8,670 nt of DNA from Bacillota bacterium (GTDB lineage: Bacteria; Bacillota; Clostridia; Oscillospirales; Oscillospiraceae). The notes under the pieces were generated by a model that had not been told where the DNA came from, searched no databases, and worked only from the letters and a program-made list of their open reading frames with translations. Made by a program: the position numbers and the translations under genes. Positions 1 to 6,307 of this stretch are shown here, piece after piece. Location of the stretch: positions 1 through 8,670 of the forward strand of contig JAJUHD010000108.1 of assembly GCA_029268085.1 (NCBI GenBank). Reading direction: 5' to 3'. Position 1 is the first letter of the stretch, and each line of letters opens with the position of its first letter.

Positions 1-108
1 AAAGGAAGCGTTTCGGCAAGCTCAGAAATCAAGGAAGGCAGGATCTTAAACGGCAGGGTGTCCAAGGCGGAAATATCTGAATGGCTAAAAAGCGTCGGTT
101 TGCAATAA
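1..108 (+). CDS. C-terminal end of an unidentified protein (5' end outside window)
   Basis: Frame 1 is open from the window edge to a TAA at 106-108 and gives 35 residues ending in EISEWLKSVGLQ. The fragment is hydrophilic and rich in Ser, Lys and Glu, with a short amphipathic helix-like end and no motif I recognise. Codon use resembles that of the bona fide genes in the window, which favours a real coding end over a chance open frame, but 108 bases is little to judge by. Its stop lies only 8 bases before the stop of the transposase remnant on the other strand. It could be a host gene next to the mobile scar or part of the mobile element itself. No function is proposed. Confidence 0.4.
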   Translation, partial: KGSVSASSEIKEGRILNGRVSKAEISEWLKSVGLQ

Positions 109-116
109 AATAGCAA

Positions 117-338
117 TCAGACCGCATGGCGGCCTTCAAAAAGCAGAGTCAGATGGTTCAATACCATTTCCCATTCCCGGTATCGCTGGGTCCACTTTTT
201 GACAATATTATTCGACGCCAAATACAGCATTTTACGCAGGCTGTCGTCATTCGGGAACACCGCCTTTGTCTTCGTGACTTTGCGGAATTGCCTGTACAGC
301 CCCTCAATAATGTTCGTCGTGTATATGATTTTCCGAAC
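117..338 (-). pseudogene. IS256-family (mutator-type) transposase, C-terminal remnant
   Basis: Reading the minus strand from 338 to a TGA at 117-119 gives about 73 residues. They include IIYTTNIIEGLYRQFRK, then TKTKAVFPNDDSLRKMLYLA, then KKWTQRYREWEMVLNHL and a final FEGRHAV. This order (YTTN-IE-NRQ-like block, FP-D-L-K-LYLA block, KW-W block) is the C-terminal end of IS256/MULE-type DDE transposases, carrying the region around the last acidic residue of the triad. A TAG at 339-341 lies in frame immediately upstream. The full protein is about 400 residues, so more than 300 N-terminal residues are gone, with no start codon or ribosome binding site. I see no terminal inverted repeat between the stop and the CDS fragment at 1-108. 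It is a dead remnant. The family call is firm; the exact IS is not known. Confidence 0.85.
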
Positions 339-342
339 CTAA

Positions 343-632
343 GTTGACCTTATTTTTCAGACAATTATTGCTGGAGATGCCGATAAGATCAACTTCGAGC
401 AGTTTTCCGCTCTCGTCAGAAAATATGTCGGCATCACGGAACTGACCCCGACCATTGTAAACAATTTTATCAAGAAGATCATCGTTCACGCCCCAATAAA
501 GTCAACGGTCAGCGTACTCAGCGGGTGCAGATATTTTTTTATTGCGATTACGGTTTTTTCGTTTTCTCTATCATTTTCAAGGGTTTGCTGGTCTTTATGC
601 TCTACGGAAAAACAGATAATTATGTGCATTAA
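343..632 (+). pseudogene. Large serine recombinase (DUF4368-type C-terminus), truncated and frameshifted
   Basis: From about 373 frame 1 reads GDADKINFEQFSALVRKY, VGITELTPTIVNNFIKK and IIVHAP. This matches the C-terminal DUF4368-like block of clostridial large serine recombinases (the TnpX/Tn4451-like transposon and prophage integrase group), where LVRKY, ELTP and IIVH are typical. The frame is then lost near 490-504. Shifting by one base recovers NGQRTQRVQIFFY and continues to a TAA at 630-632. The simplest reading is a one-base deletion near 496, where family members usually have HxPDK. The N-terminal resolvase catalytic domain is absent, and homology fades around 343-373, next to the broken end of the transposase remnant. 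The tail after VQIFF is longer and more hydrophobic than I expect for the family. It is non-functional as it stands. Confidence 0.72.
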
Positions 633-638
633 ACACTT

Positions 639-677
639 AAGGGCTTGCCGTCCGCTATTTACAGACTGCAAGCCCTT
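639..677. terminator. Strong hairpin between the recombinase remnant and ackA, possible bidirectional terminator
   Basis: A 10-bp perfect stem (639-648 with 668-677) is extended past a C/T mismatch by 3 more pairs (650-652 with 664-666), leaving an 11-base loop. It starts 6 bases after the recombinase stop and lies about 70 bases downstream of the ackA stop on the other strand. The U-tract is imperfect both ways: on + a T7 run occurs only at 692-698, and on - only a short TTT follows. It could end ackA transcription, be the old recombinase terminator, or be a mobile-element relic. Bases 678-746 hold nothing else I recognise. Confidence 0.4.
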
Positions 678-746
678 TCGGCTGCTTAATTTTTTTATCT
701 AATTATGGGGAGCCACTTCAGTATGAACCTGCCGGTATTGCTTTTT

Positions 747-1946
747 TTATTTTACAAGTTCCTGAGTGTCTCTTGCTATAACGAGTTCCTCGTTTGTGGG
801 GATGACAAGAAGCTTGATCCGGCTGTCGCTTGTTGAAATTTCAATTTCCTCGCCGCGCTTGGAGTTCGCTTCGGGATTGATCTTGCAGCCAAAGAAGGTG
901 AAATATTCGCAGATAGCAGCTCTGGTCTCCTTGCTGTTTTCGCCGATACCGGCTGTAAATATGATAGCATCGACTCCGTTCATGGCGACGGCATAGGAGC
1001 CGATGACCTTGGCTACGTCATAATGGAATAGATCAAGCGCGAGCTGCGCGTCCTTATTGCCCTGCGCGGCTGCGTTGTCGAGGTCGCGAAAGTCGCTGGA
1101 AATACCGGAAACACCAAGAACACCGGACTTCTTGTTGAGTATGTTCATCATCTCGTCGATAGTGTAGCCGTATTTGTTCATAAGATACTGGATTATACCG
1201 CTGTCCAGATCGCCGCAGCGTGTTCCCATCGGAAGGCCGACCAGAGGGGTAAAGCCCATGGAGGTATCAACGCTCTTGCCGCCATCAATTGCGCAGATGG
1301 AGCTTCCGTTGCCCATGTGGCAGGAGATAAGTTTGAGCTCTTCAATAGGCCTGCCGAGCATTGCTGCGGCGCGTGTTGCTACATAGCGGTGGCTTGTGCC
1401 GTGGAAGCCATAACGGCGGATCTTATCCTTTTCGTAGAATTCCTTGGGGATAGCATACGTAAAGGCTTTTCCGGGCATAGTTTGATGGAAAGCCGTATCA
1501 AATACAGCAACCTGCGGAATTTTATCGCCCATAACCTTCTTGCACGCATTGATGCCGGTAATGTTAGCCGGATTGTGAAGAGGAGCGAGCGGATTACAGG
1601 CCTCAATTGCCTTCATAACTTCATCAGTAATGATAACGGACGCAGAGAAGAATTCTCCGCCATGTACAACACGATGGCCGACGGCATGGATTTCGGACAT
1701 AGAGGAAACGACTCCATATTCTGGAGAAGTTAGCTTATCTATAACGGCTGCGATAGCTTCCGCGTGTGTGGGAAGACTAATATCCTCATTAAAGACATTT
1801 TTGCCTTCGACAAGAGGGGTATGCTTCAGATGCCCATCTATACCGATGCGTTCGCAGAGACCCTTTGCAAGCACTTTCTCGCCTTCCATATCAAAAAGCT
1901 GATACTTAAGGGAAGAACTCCCCGCATTTATGACCAAAATCTTCAT
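747..1946 (-). CDS. ackA: Acetate kinase
   Basis: This 399-residue cytoplasmic enzyme converts acetyl phosphate and ADP to acetate and ATP, the substrate-level phosphorylation step of the Pta-AckA pathway, and is reversible. The length is normal for the family. Family motifs are present in order: NAGSSSLK (7-14), GHRVVHGG with Arg92, VFDTAFH with Asp150, YGFHGTSH with His182, the HMGNGSS phosphate loop at about 210-216, GTRCGDLD with Arg243, an AGIGEN block, and a C-terminal NEE. Arg92, Asp150, His182 and Arg243 correspond to the known catalytic and phosphate-contacting residues. The start is fixed by MKILVINAGSSS and by an AAAGGG ribosome binding site 8 bases upstream. It is transcribed divergently from tmcAL. 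No pta is in the window, and ackA appears monocistronic with the promoter at 1979-2007. The gene looks intact. Confidence 0.98.
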   Translation of the reverse strand: MKILVINAGSSSLKYQLFDMEGEKVLAKGLCERIGIDGHLKHTPLVEGKNVFNEDISLPTHAEAIAAVIDKLTSPEYGVVSSMSEIHAVGHRVVHGGEFFSASVIITDEVMKAIEACNPLAPLHNPANITGINACKKVMGDKIPQVAVFDTAFHQTMPGKAFTYAIPKEFYEKDKIRRYGFHGTSHRYVATRAAAMLGRPIEELKLISCHMGNGSSICAIDGGKSVDTSMGFTPLVGLPMGTRCGDLDSGIIQYLMNKYGYTIDEMMNILNKKSGVLGVSGISSDFRDLDNAAAQGNKDAQLALDLFHYDVAKVIGSYAVAMNGVDAIIFTAGIGENSKETRAAICEYFTFFGCKINPEANSKRGEEIEISTSDSRIKLLVIPTNEELVIARDTQELVK

Positions 1947-1961
1947 TTCATTGACCCTTTC

Positions 1962-2037
1962 GTTATTGTAATCTTTTTAATATAGTTGTAATATGTGCAT
2001 ATGTCCATGCTTCTTTACGCACCTAGTTATTGTAATC
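1962..2037. repeat. Repeated 12-mer GTTATTGTAATC in the ackA/tmcAL intergenic region
   Basis: GTTATTGTAATC occurs exactly at 1962-1973 and 2026-2037, with copies starting 64 bases apart (about six DNA turns). A shorter related GTTGTAAT is at 1985-1992 in the ackA promoter spacer. One full copy covers the predicted ackA transcription start and the other lies just upstream of its -35. The two 12-mers are seen directly; a role as regulator binding sites is inferred. Confidence 0.5.
1979..2007 (-). promoter_or_regulatory. Sigma-A-like promoter of ackA
   Basis: On the minus strand TGGACA (2002-2007), a 17-base spacer and TATATT (1979-1984) form a good -35/-10 pair. Transcription would begin near 1972, giving a leader of about 26 bases before the ackA ATG at 1946, with the AAAGGG ribosome binding site inside it. 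Confidence 0.65.
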
Positions 2038-2064
2038 CCATTGATTGCGAAAAATCAAGCCTTT

Positions 2065-2115
2065 TTGACATTGTTTCAATATTTTGCCGCATTTTATGCC
2101 TATAAAGGAGTAAGT
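2065..2115 (+). promoter_or_regulatory. Upstream signals of tmcAL: perfect -35, weak -10, strong ribosome binding site
   Basis: A consensus TTGACA sits at 2065-2070, but the matching -10 is poor: CGCATT lies at 17 bases and only TTTTAT (2092-2097) at 21. AAAGGAG at 2104-2110 lies 5 bases before ATG 2116 and settles the start of tmcAL. The ribosome binding site is convincing; the promoter is tentative. Confidence 0.45.
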
Positions 2116-3300
2116 ATGAAAATTTTGGGTATAGTCGCCGAGTATAACCCCTTTCATAACGGACACATGCTCCATATCGAGGAAAGCAGGAGAGCCATTT
2201 CTCGCGATGCTGCTGTCGTCTGCGTAATGTCCGGAGATTTTGTACAGAGAGGGGAAGCGGCCATATTTTCAAAGTATGCCCGCGCGGAAGCGGCAGTGAA
2301 GTGCGGCGCCGACCTTATAATCGAGCTGCCGTTGCCGTGGTCTCTCTCGTCAGCCGAGGGCTTCGCAAGAGGGGCCGTAGGACTTTTTGGAGCCTTGAAC
2401 TGCGTTGATTACCTCAGCTTCGGCAGCGAGTGCGGAGATATGGGAATACTGAATTCTCTGGCTACCGCACTTCAGGACCCAGCATTGAACGGCGAGATAC
2501 GCGAGGAGCTTAAAACGGGAGTTTCCTATGCGGCGGCAAGACAGGCGGCGCTTTCTAAGAGCATCGGAAGCCTGGCAGACTATCTTGAAACCCCGAACAA
2601 TATCCTTGCCGTGGAATATTTGAAGGCAATTTACGATCAGAGGCTGAGAATCGAACCGATCACGGTAAAAAGGGTCGGCGCGGGACATGACGAGGAGGGC
2701 GGCTCCGCATCCGATATTCGAAGAATGCTGTCTCAGGGAAAAGCAATTAAAAAGTACGTTCCAAAAGCAGCGGCCGATGTTTTCAAACGTGAAAATGAAC
2801 AGGGCAGGGGGCCCGTGTTTATGGAGGACCTTGAAGCCGCGATACTTTCGCGCTTCCGCATGATGGACGAATATGCTTTTTCCGAGATACCCGACGATTC
2901 CGAAGGTCTCGGCAACAGGCTTTTTGCCTCAGCGCGTGAGGAAACGACGCTGGACGGCGTTCTGTCTGCCGCAAAATCAAAACGTTACGCTCTTTCGCGT
3001 CTGCGGAGAATGTGCATGTGCGCCGCTCTGGGCGTTAAAAGAGGACAGGCAGACGGAATACCGCCCTACGCAAGAGTTCTGGCGGCAAACGAAAGGGGAC
3101 GCACCGCGCTGAAGATTATCGGCGAAAAGTCGCTTATACCGGTGATCACAAAACCGGCGTCTGTTAAAGAGCTATCTCATGAATGTTCTAGCCTCTTTGA
3201 GCTTGAAAGCTCGGCACATGATCTTTTTGTCCTCGGGTATAAAGCAATCGAGGAGCGGCGCGGCAATGCCGACTGGCGTACAAGTCCGAGAATGTTGTGA
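2116..3300 (+). CDS. tmcAL: tRNA(Met) cytidine acetate ligase (TmcAL, YlbM family)
   Basis: This 394-residue cytoplasmic enzyme activates acetate with ATP to acetyl-AMP and acetylates the wobble cytidine (ac4C34) of elongator tRNA-Met, without acetyl-CoA. The N-terminus carries the nucleotidyltransferase fold signature AEYNPFHNGH, with HNGH at 14-17. Next come the family blocks MSGDFVQRGE (38-47), FSKYARAEAA (51-60) and GADLIIELP (64-72), and later SASDIRR (197-203), the second nucleotide-binding motif. The protein ends with the family's usual ERRGNADWRTSP-type tail, so it is complete. ATG 2116 is chosen because it follows AAAGGAG by 5 bases and starts exactly at the conserved MKILGIVAEYNP; an upstream in-frame ATG at 1993 would add 41 non-conserved residues through the promoter region. 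Its divergent neighbour ackA makes or consumes the same substrate, acetate. No clear terminator follows. Confidence 0.95.
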   Translation: MKILGIVAEYNPFHNGHMLHIEESRRAISRDAAVVCVMSGDFVQRGEAAIFSKYARAEAAVKCGADLIIELPLPWSLSSAEGFARGAVGLFGALNCVDYLSFGSECGDMGILNSLATALQDPALNGEIREELKTGVSYAAARQAALSKSIGSLADYLETPNNILAVEYLKAIYDQRLRIEPITVKRVGAGHDEEGGSASDIRRMLSQGKAIKKYVPKAAADVFKRENEQGRGPVFMEDLEAAILSRFRMMDEYAFSEIPDDSEGLGNRLFASAREETTLDGVLSAAKSKRYALSRLRRMCMCAALGVKRGQADGIPPYARVLAANERGRTALKIIGEKSLIPVITKPASVKELSHECSSLFELESSAHDLFVLGYKAIEERRGNADWRTSPRML

Positions 3301-3414
3301 GCAGCCGAAGCAGAAAATCGATTTCATATGGCGCTCCTTTGTCCAAAACGCCCAATTTTACCGATTATTCTTGATTTCGTAACATTTTTAAGATAACATA
3401 GCTCAAAGCGGTGA

Positions 3415-3434
3415 CGGTATTGTACCGATATAAT
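3415..3434 (+). promoter_or_regulatory. Candidate promoter and operator of the substrate-binding-protein gene
   Basis: A perfect TATAAT at 3429-3434 lies 39 bases before the ATG at 3474. No good -35 is found 16-18 bases upstream. Where a -35 to -10 spacer would lie there is a 13-bp perfect inverted repeat, CGGTA-TTG-TACCG (3415-3427), next to the -10. A missing -35 together with a palindrome would fit an activator- or repressor-controlled promoter. A second weak option is TTGATT (3371-3376) with TAACAT (3394-3399) at 17 bases. Confidence 0.35.
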
Positions 3435-3473
3435 TCGAAATTTCCGAATATCGAATGATGAATTGGAGTCCGG

Positions 3474-4694
3474 ATGAAAAAAGTCATTTTGCCTGTAATT
3501 GCTTTCTGTATTGTAGCGGCCATGCTTGTATTATTCGGCGGCATGGGCGGCAGAGACAAAATCAGCGCTTTCGGCAGCACTGTAAAAAACCCTAATACAA
3601 TCTATATCGGCGTCTACGAACCACTTACCGGTGATTACAAACAAGGCGGCCTGAACGAAACTCTCGCGATACGCTACGCGAACACCGTATGCCCTACGGT
3701 GGATATCAGCGGAGCTACATATGAGATTAAGCTTATTGAGGCAGACAGCGCGTCCGACGATATAGGCTCCGCAGATGCGGCGAGAAGCCTGATTGACTCG
3801 AATGTCTCCGCAGTGCTCGGTTCATACGGCGCGAAAATAACGGCGGCCGGTTTGCCAGAGTTCGGAGCGAACGGCATACCTGTCGTCGGCATTTCCTGCG
3901 GAAGCCAGCCGGCAACGGAAGGAGCTGCTTCGTATTTTCGCCTTTGCAGCACCGACGAGTTCCAGAGCGGTGTCATGGCAAACCTTGCCTACGGCATGGA
4001 TCTTAGGAAGGCGGCTGTTCTTACACAGACCGGAGACGAATATTCGAAGAAGGCGGGAAAGACCTTTGCCGAAGCCTTTAAAAAGCTCGGGGGCGAAGTA
4101 AAGGAATACAGCTTCCAGCTAGGTCAGCAGAATTTTCGTTCCCTCGCCGCAGACATTGCCGCGGATGATGTTGACTTTGTCTATATGCTCTCCGGAGCTT
4201 CCGAAGCAAAATATTTTCTTAAGCAATCGAGAGGCGAAGGGCTGACCTGCCCGATACTCGGACCTGAAAGCTGGGATTCGCCCCTTCTCCTGAACGATGT
4301 GACGGTTGATTTTAGAGAAGTATATATCGCTTCCGAATTTGATTCCGGCTCAGATACCGATCCCGAATCTGTCGAGTTCTCCGGAAGGTATTCCTCGTGG
4401 ATTGGGAGAGATTCCGAGAGAATTGCACAAAATGGCGGAAATAATTATACTTCAACAGCCGCCGCAATGGCCTATGACGGCTATATGCTGATAGTCGAAG
4501 CGATAAAGGCTGCGGATTCTAAGGATCCGCAGGCAATAGCCGCCGCGCTCCGGTCGCTTAAATACAAAGGCGTCACAGGTACGATCTCATTTGATGAGAA
4601 GGGTGAAGCAGTAAAGAAACAGGTGTTTATCAAGACAATCGACACAAGTTCCGAGAAGTTCGAAGTCCTTCAGATAAGTACTGTAGGTAAATAA
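3474..4694 (+). CDS. LivK-like ABC transporter substrate-binding protein (Peripla_BP_6 type), likely membrane-anchored
   Basis: This 406-residue protein has the type I periplasmic-binding fold of the leucine/isoleucine/valine and amide group. A hydrophobic N-terminal segment spans about residues 4-24, followed by the first-strand motif IGVYEPLTGDYKQGG (45-59). Next come VSAVLGSYGAK with GIPVVGISCGS, the FRLCSTDEFQSGVMA block, and a C-terminal AYDGYMLIVEAI then GVTGTISFDEKGE, all in the family's order. It would bind an amino acid or similar ligand outside the membrane, but the ligand cannot be read from sequence. The only Cys near the N-terminus (Cys12) has Phe at -1 inside the hydrophobic core, so there is no proper lipobox, and no clear signal peptidase I site is seen; anchoring by the uncleaved segment is inferred. 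GGAG at 3465-3468 sits 5 bases before the ATG, and in-frame stops lie close upstream. No permease or ATPase genes of the Liv type are adjacent, so it is an orphan here. Confidence 0.88.
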   Translation: MKKVILPVIAFCIVAAMLVLFGGMGGRDKISAFGSTVKNPNTIYIGVYEPLTGDYKQGGLNETLAIRYANTVCPTVDISGATYEIKLIEADSASDDIGSADAARSLIDSNVSAVLGSYGAKITAAGLPEFGANGIPVVGISCGSQPATEGAASYFRLCSTDEFQSGVMANLAYGMDLRKAAVLTQTGDEYSKKAGKTFAEAFKKLGGEVKEYSFQLGQQNFRSLAADIAADDVDFVYMLSGASEAKYFLKQSRGEGLTCPILGPESWDSPLLLNDVTVDFREVYIASEFDSGSDTDPESVEFSGRYSSWIGRDSERIAQNGGNNYTSTAAAMAYDGYMLIVEAIKAADSKDPQAIAAALRSLKYKGVTGTISFDEKGEAVKKQVFIKTIDTSSEKFEVLQISTVGK

Positions 4695-4699
4695 TAAAA

Positions 4700-4730
4700 G
4701 ACCTTTCCAAAATGGAAGGGTCCTTTTTTC
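4700..4730. terminator. Bidirectional rho-independent terminator
   Basis: A 10-bp stem (4700-4709 with 4713-4722, one G-T wobble) closes on an AAA triloop and is followed by a CT6 tract at 4723-4729 on +. It starts 5 bases after the stop of the substrate-binding-protein gene. On the minus strand the same stem is followed by CTTTTATTATT and lies just past the exporter stop at 4733, so it can end both convergent units. Confidence 0.88.
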
Positions 4731-4732
4731 TA

Positions 4733-6307
4733 TCAAAGATCGGCGTACTGAAGAACATCTCTGCAAATCCAGATTACAAGAGAAGCGGTAAGGATGTTCA
4801 ATGCTATGGTGCAAATTAAAAATGTAATATCTGAGCTAAAAACCGTTATGCCGTTACTGTTGAGTATTATGGCCAAAACAATACCCGGCGCGGCAAGGAG
4901 AAGATCTGCGAAGAGATAGATAAACATGCCCGCAACCTTGGAAAGCGAGCCGCCCCACAAACGCTCTATCGCCAGACTTGAGGATATGAACAGGAACGAA
5001 AAGGCCAACCTTGCGATAACGACAAGAACGAAGACTGATGCAGGTGCGCCTATTATGATCGAGACTGGTATAAAAATCAGAACGCTTTCAATAAATTCGG
5101 TAGGCAGCGTTTCCGCAAGAGCCCATACCATTTTCTGGAAGGGAGGTTCAGGCACGAGATAGATATAAGGCTTCGTAAGCTCTCGGTTGAATCTTCCCAT
5201 TGCGACGGAAAATATTTGCATATAAGCCGAAAATGCAAAAATGGGCAATATGCCTGAGCCTTTCATAAAAAAATAAAATCCGATGGTCAAGCATAAAAAT
5301 ACAAACGACATAGGACTTATCAGTATTCTGCTCACGCGCCTGTTTTCAAGCAAATGCTTATAGAAGAACACGGACGCGCCTTCGCCTTTTCCAAGGCCTT
5401 CTTTGCCGACCTTGATGACGCTGGGAGTGGCTTCAGGGGCTATACCATCCTTTGCGGAGTTCAGGGCGTTCTGCATCGTTTCGGCAGAAGCGATAACGTC
5501 CTCATAGTATTCTCGTTTCGATTGTGACATTGAAACAAGCATCGCAATAAAAGCTCCGGCTGAAAGAGCCAGCCAGAAAACAGCCTGCATATATCTGCCG
5601 GTAAGGATGCCGCCCGCAAAGCCTCCGAGCCAGCCCGCGAACGGGAAGAGGAGAACCGGAAGCCCGTTTCCGGCCTCGGCAAGCCCTTTAACTATCTCAT
5701 TCCTGTTTTGCAGAACGTGCAGCCCGATATAAGCTAGAAGAGCAACGATAATGACATAGAGCACCGCTTTTGCAATAGTTTTCTTTTTTTCGCTGTCGCT
5801 TACGAATGTATAGATATACATTCCAAGGGTCTGGCTGAGGAAAACGTTCAGCGAATAGACAAGGAAAATAAGCAGTAGTCCGAAGAAACTTAAATTATAA
5901 TTAATATGGAGAGTCGTGTACTGGAAAAGAATAAATATCCCGATAAGCATTGACGCCCAGATCTGCTGAATGAGCGCATAGAAAAGAATGCTTCTTTTGT
6001 TAAGCGGGGAGGGGAAGAGAAAATTTACGTCCGCCATTTTGAAAAACGTACCGCCGTTCTTGAGTCCCGAATAAAACGTGGTCGCAAAGATCAGTATCAG
6101 CAGGGCATTGAGTCCGGCGGTCAGTTCCGAGAAGCTTCGAATAACCCTGTCGGATTCCTCTGCTCCTTCCTTGCCGCCGATCATAGAAATTACCAGAAAC
6201 GCGATAAAAAGTACAACATATATCAGGCGCACCGGCTTTTTGAAGAAGCTTGTAAGCTGGTTGCGCATCTTGGTACGGAAAAGATACGAAAGAGCGTTGC
6301 TATTCAT
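4733..6307 (-). CDS. Putative ABC exporter membrane subunit (ABC_export family, PF16962-like)
   Basis: This 524-residue integral membrane protein has roughly ten to twelve hydrophobic segments. The first is at about 27-44 and the second at about 62-82. The conserved-looking block FKMADVNFLFPSPLNKRS (89-106) follows; an Asp-Val-Asn-Phe-Leu-Phe stretch before a Pro-rich turn is typical of the putative ABC exporter family found in Clostridia. A polar, presumably cytoplasmic stretch of about 60 residues lies mid-protein, from SMSQSKREYYEDV to HLLENRR, splitting the protein into two membrane halves. It starts at ATG 6305-6307, overlapping the ATPase stop by 4 bases (ATGA), with GGAGGT at 6314-6319 six bases upstream, so the two genes are very probably translationally coupled. 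It should be the permease partner of that ATPase. The substrate is unknown; family members are not well characterised. The family call is from memory of its features, not from a profile search. Confidence 0.82.
   Translation of the reverse strand: MNSNALSYLFRTKMRNQLTSFFKKPVRLIYVVLFIAFLVISMIGGKEGAEESDRVIRSFSELTAGLNALLILIFATTFYSGLKNGGTFFKMADVNFLFPSPLNKRSILFYALIQQIWASMLIGIFILFQYTTLHINYNLSFFGLLLIFLVYSLNVFLSQTLGMYIYTFVSDSEKKKTIAKAVLYVIIVALLAYIGLHVLQNRNEIVKGLAEAGNGLPVLLFPFAGWLGGFAGGILTGRYMQAVFWLALSAGAFIAMLVSMSQSKREYYEDVIASAETMQNALNSAKDGIAPEATPSVIKVGKEGLGKGEGASVFFYKHLLENRRVSRILISPMSFVFLCLTIGFYFFMKGSGILPIFAFSAYMQIFSVAMGRFNRELTKPYIYLVPEPPFQKMVWALAETLPTEFIESVLIFIPVSIIIGAPASVFVLVVIARLAFSFLFISSSLAIERLWGGSLSKVAGMFIYLFADLLLAAPGIVLAIILNSNGITVFSSDITFLICTIALNILTASLVIWICRDVLQYADL

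Noticed and set aside
126..347. 73-codon plus-strand open frame
   Set aside because: It is the antisense shadow of the IS256-type transposase remnant.
304..671. Two 61-codon minus-strand open frames
   Set aside because: They are antisense to the serine recombinase remnant and have no recognisable content.
1317..1733. 138-codon open frame on + inside ackA
   Set aside because: It is antisense to conserved acetate kinase sequence, with no motif and no ribosome binding site.
1993..2115. N-terminal extension of tmcAL by 41 codons
   Set aside because: The extension runs through the promoter region and repeat, has no conservation with the family, and the strong AAAGGAG site decides for ATG 2116.
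2350..2688. 112-codon open frame on - inside tmcAL
   Set aside because: Antisense to a well-supported gene; no independent evidence of coding.
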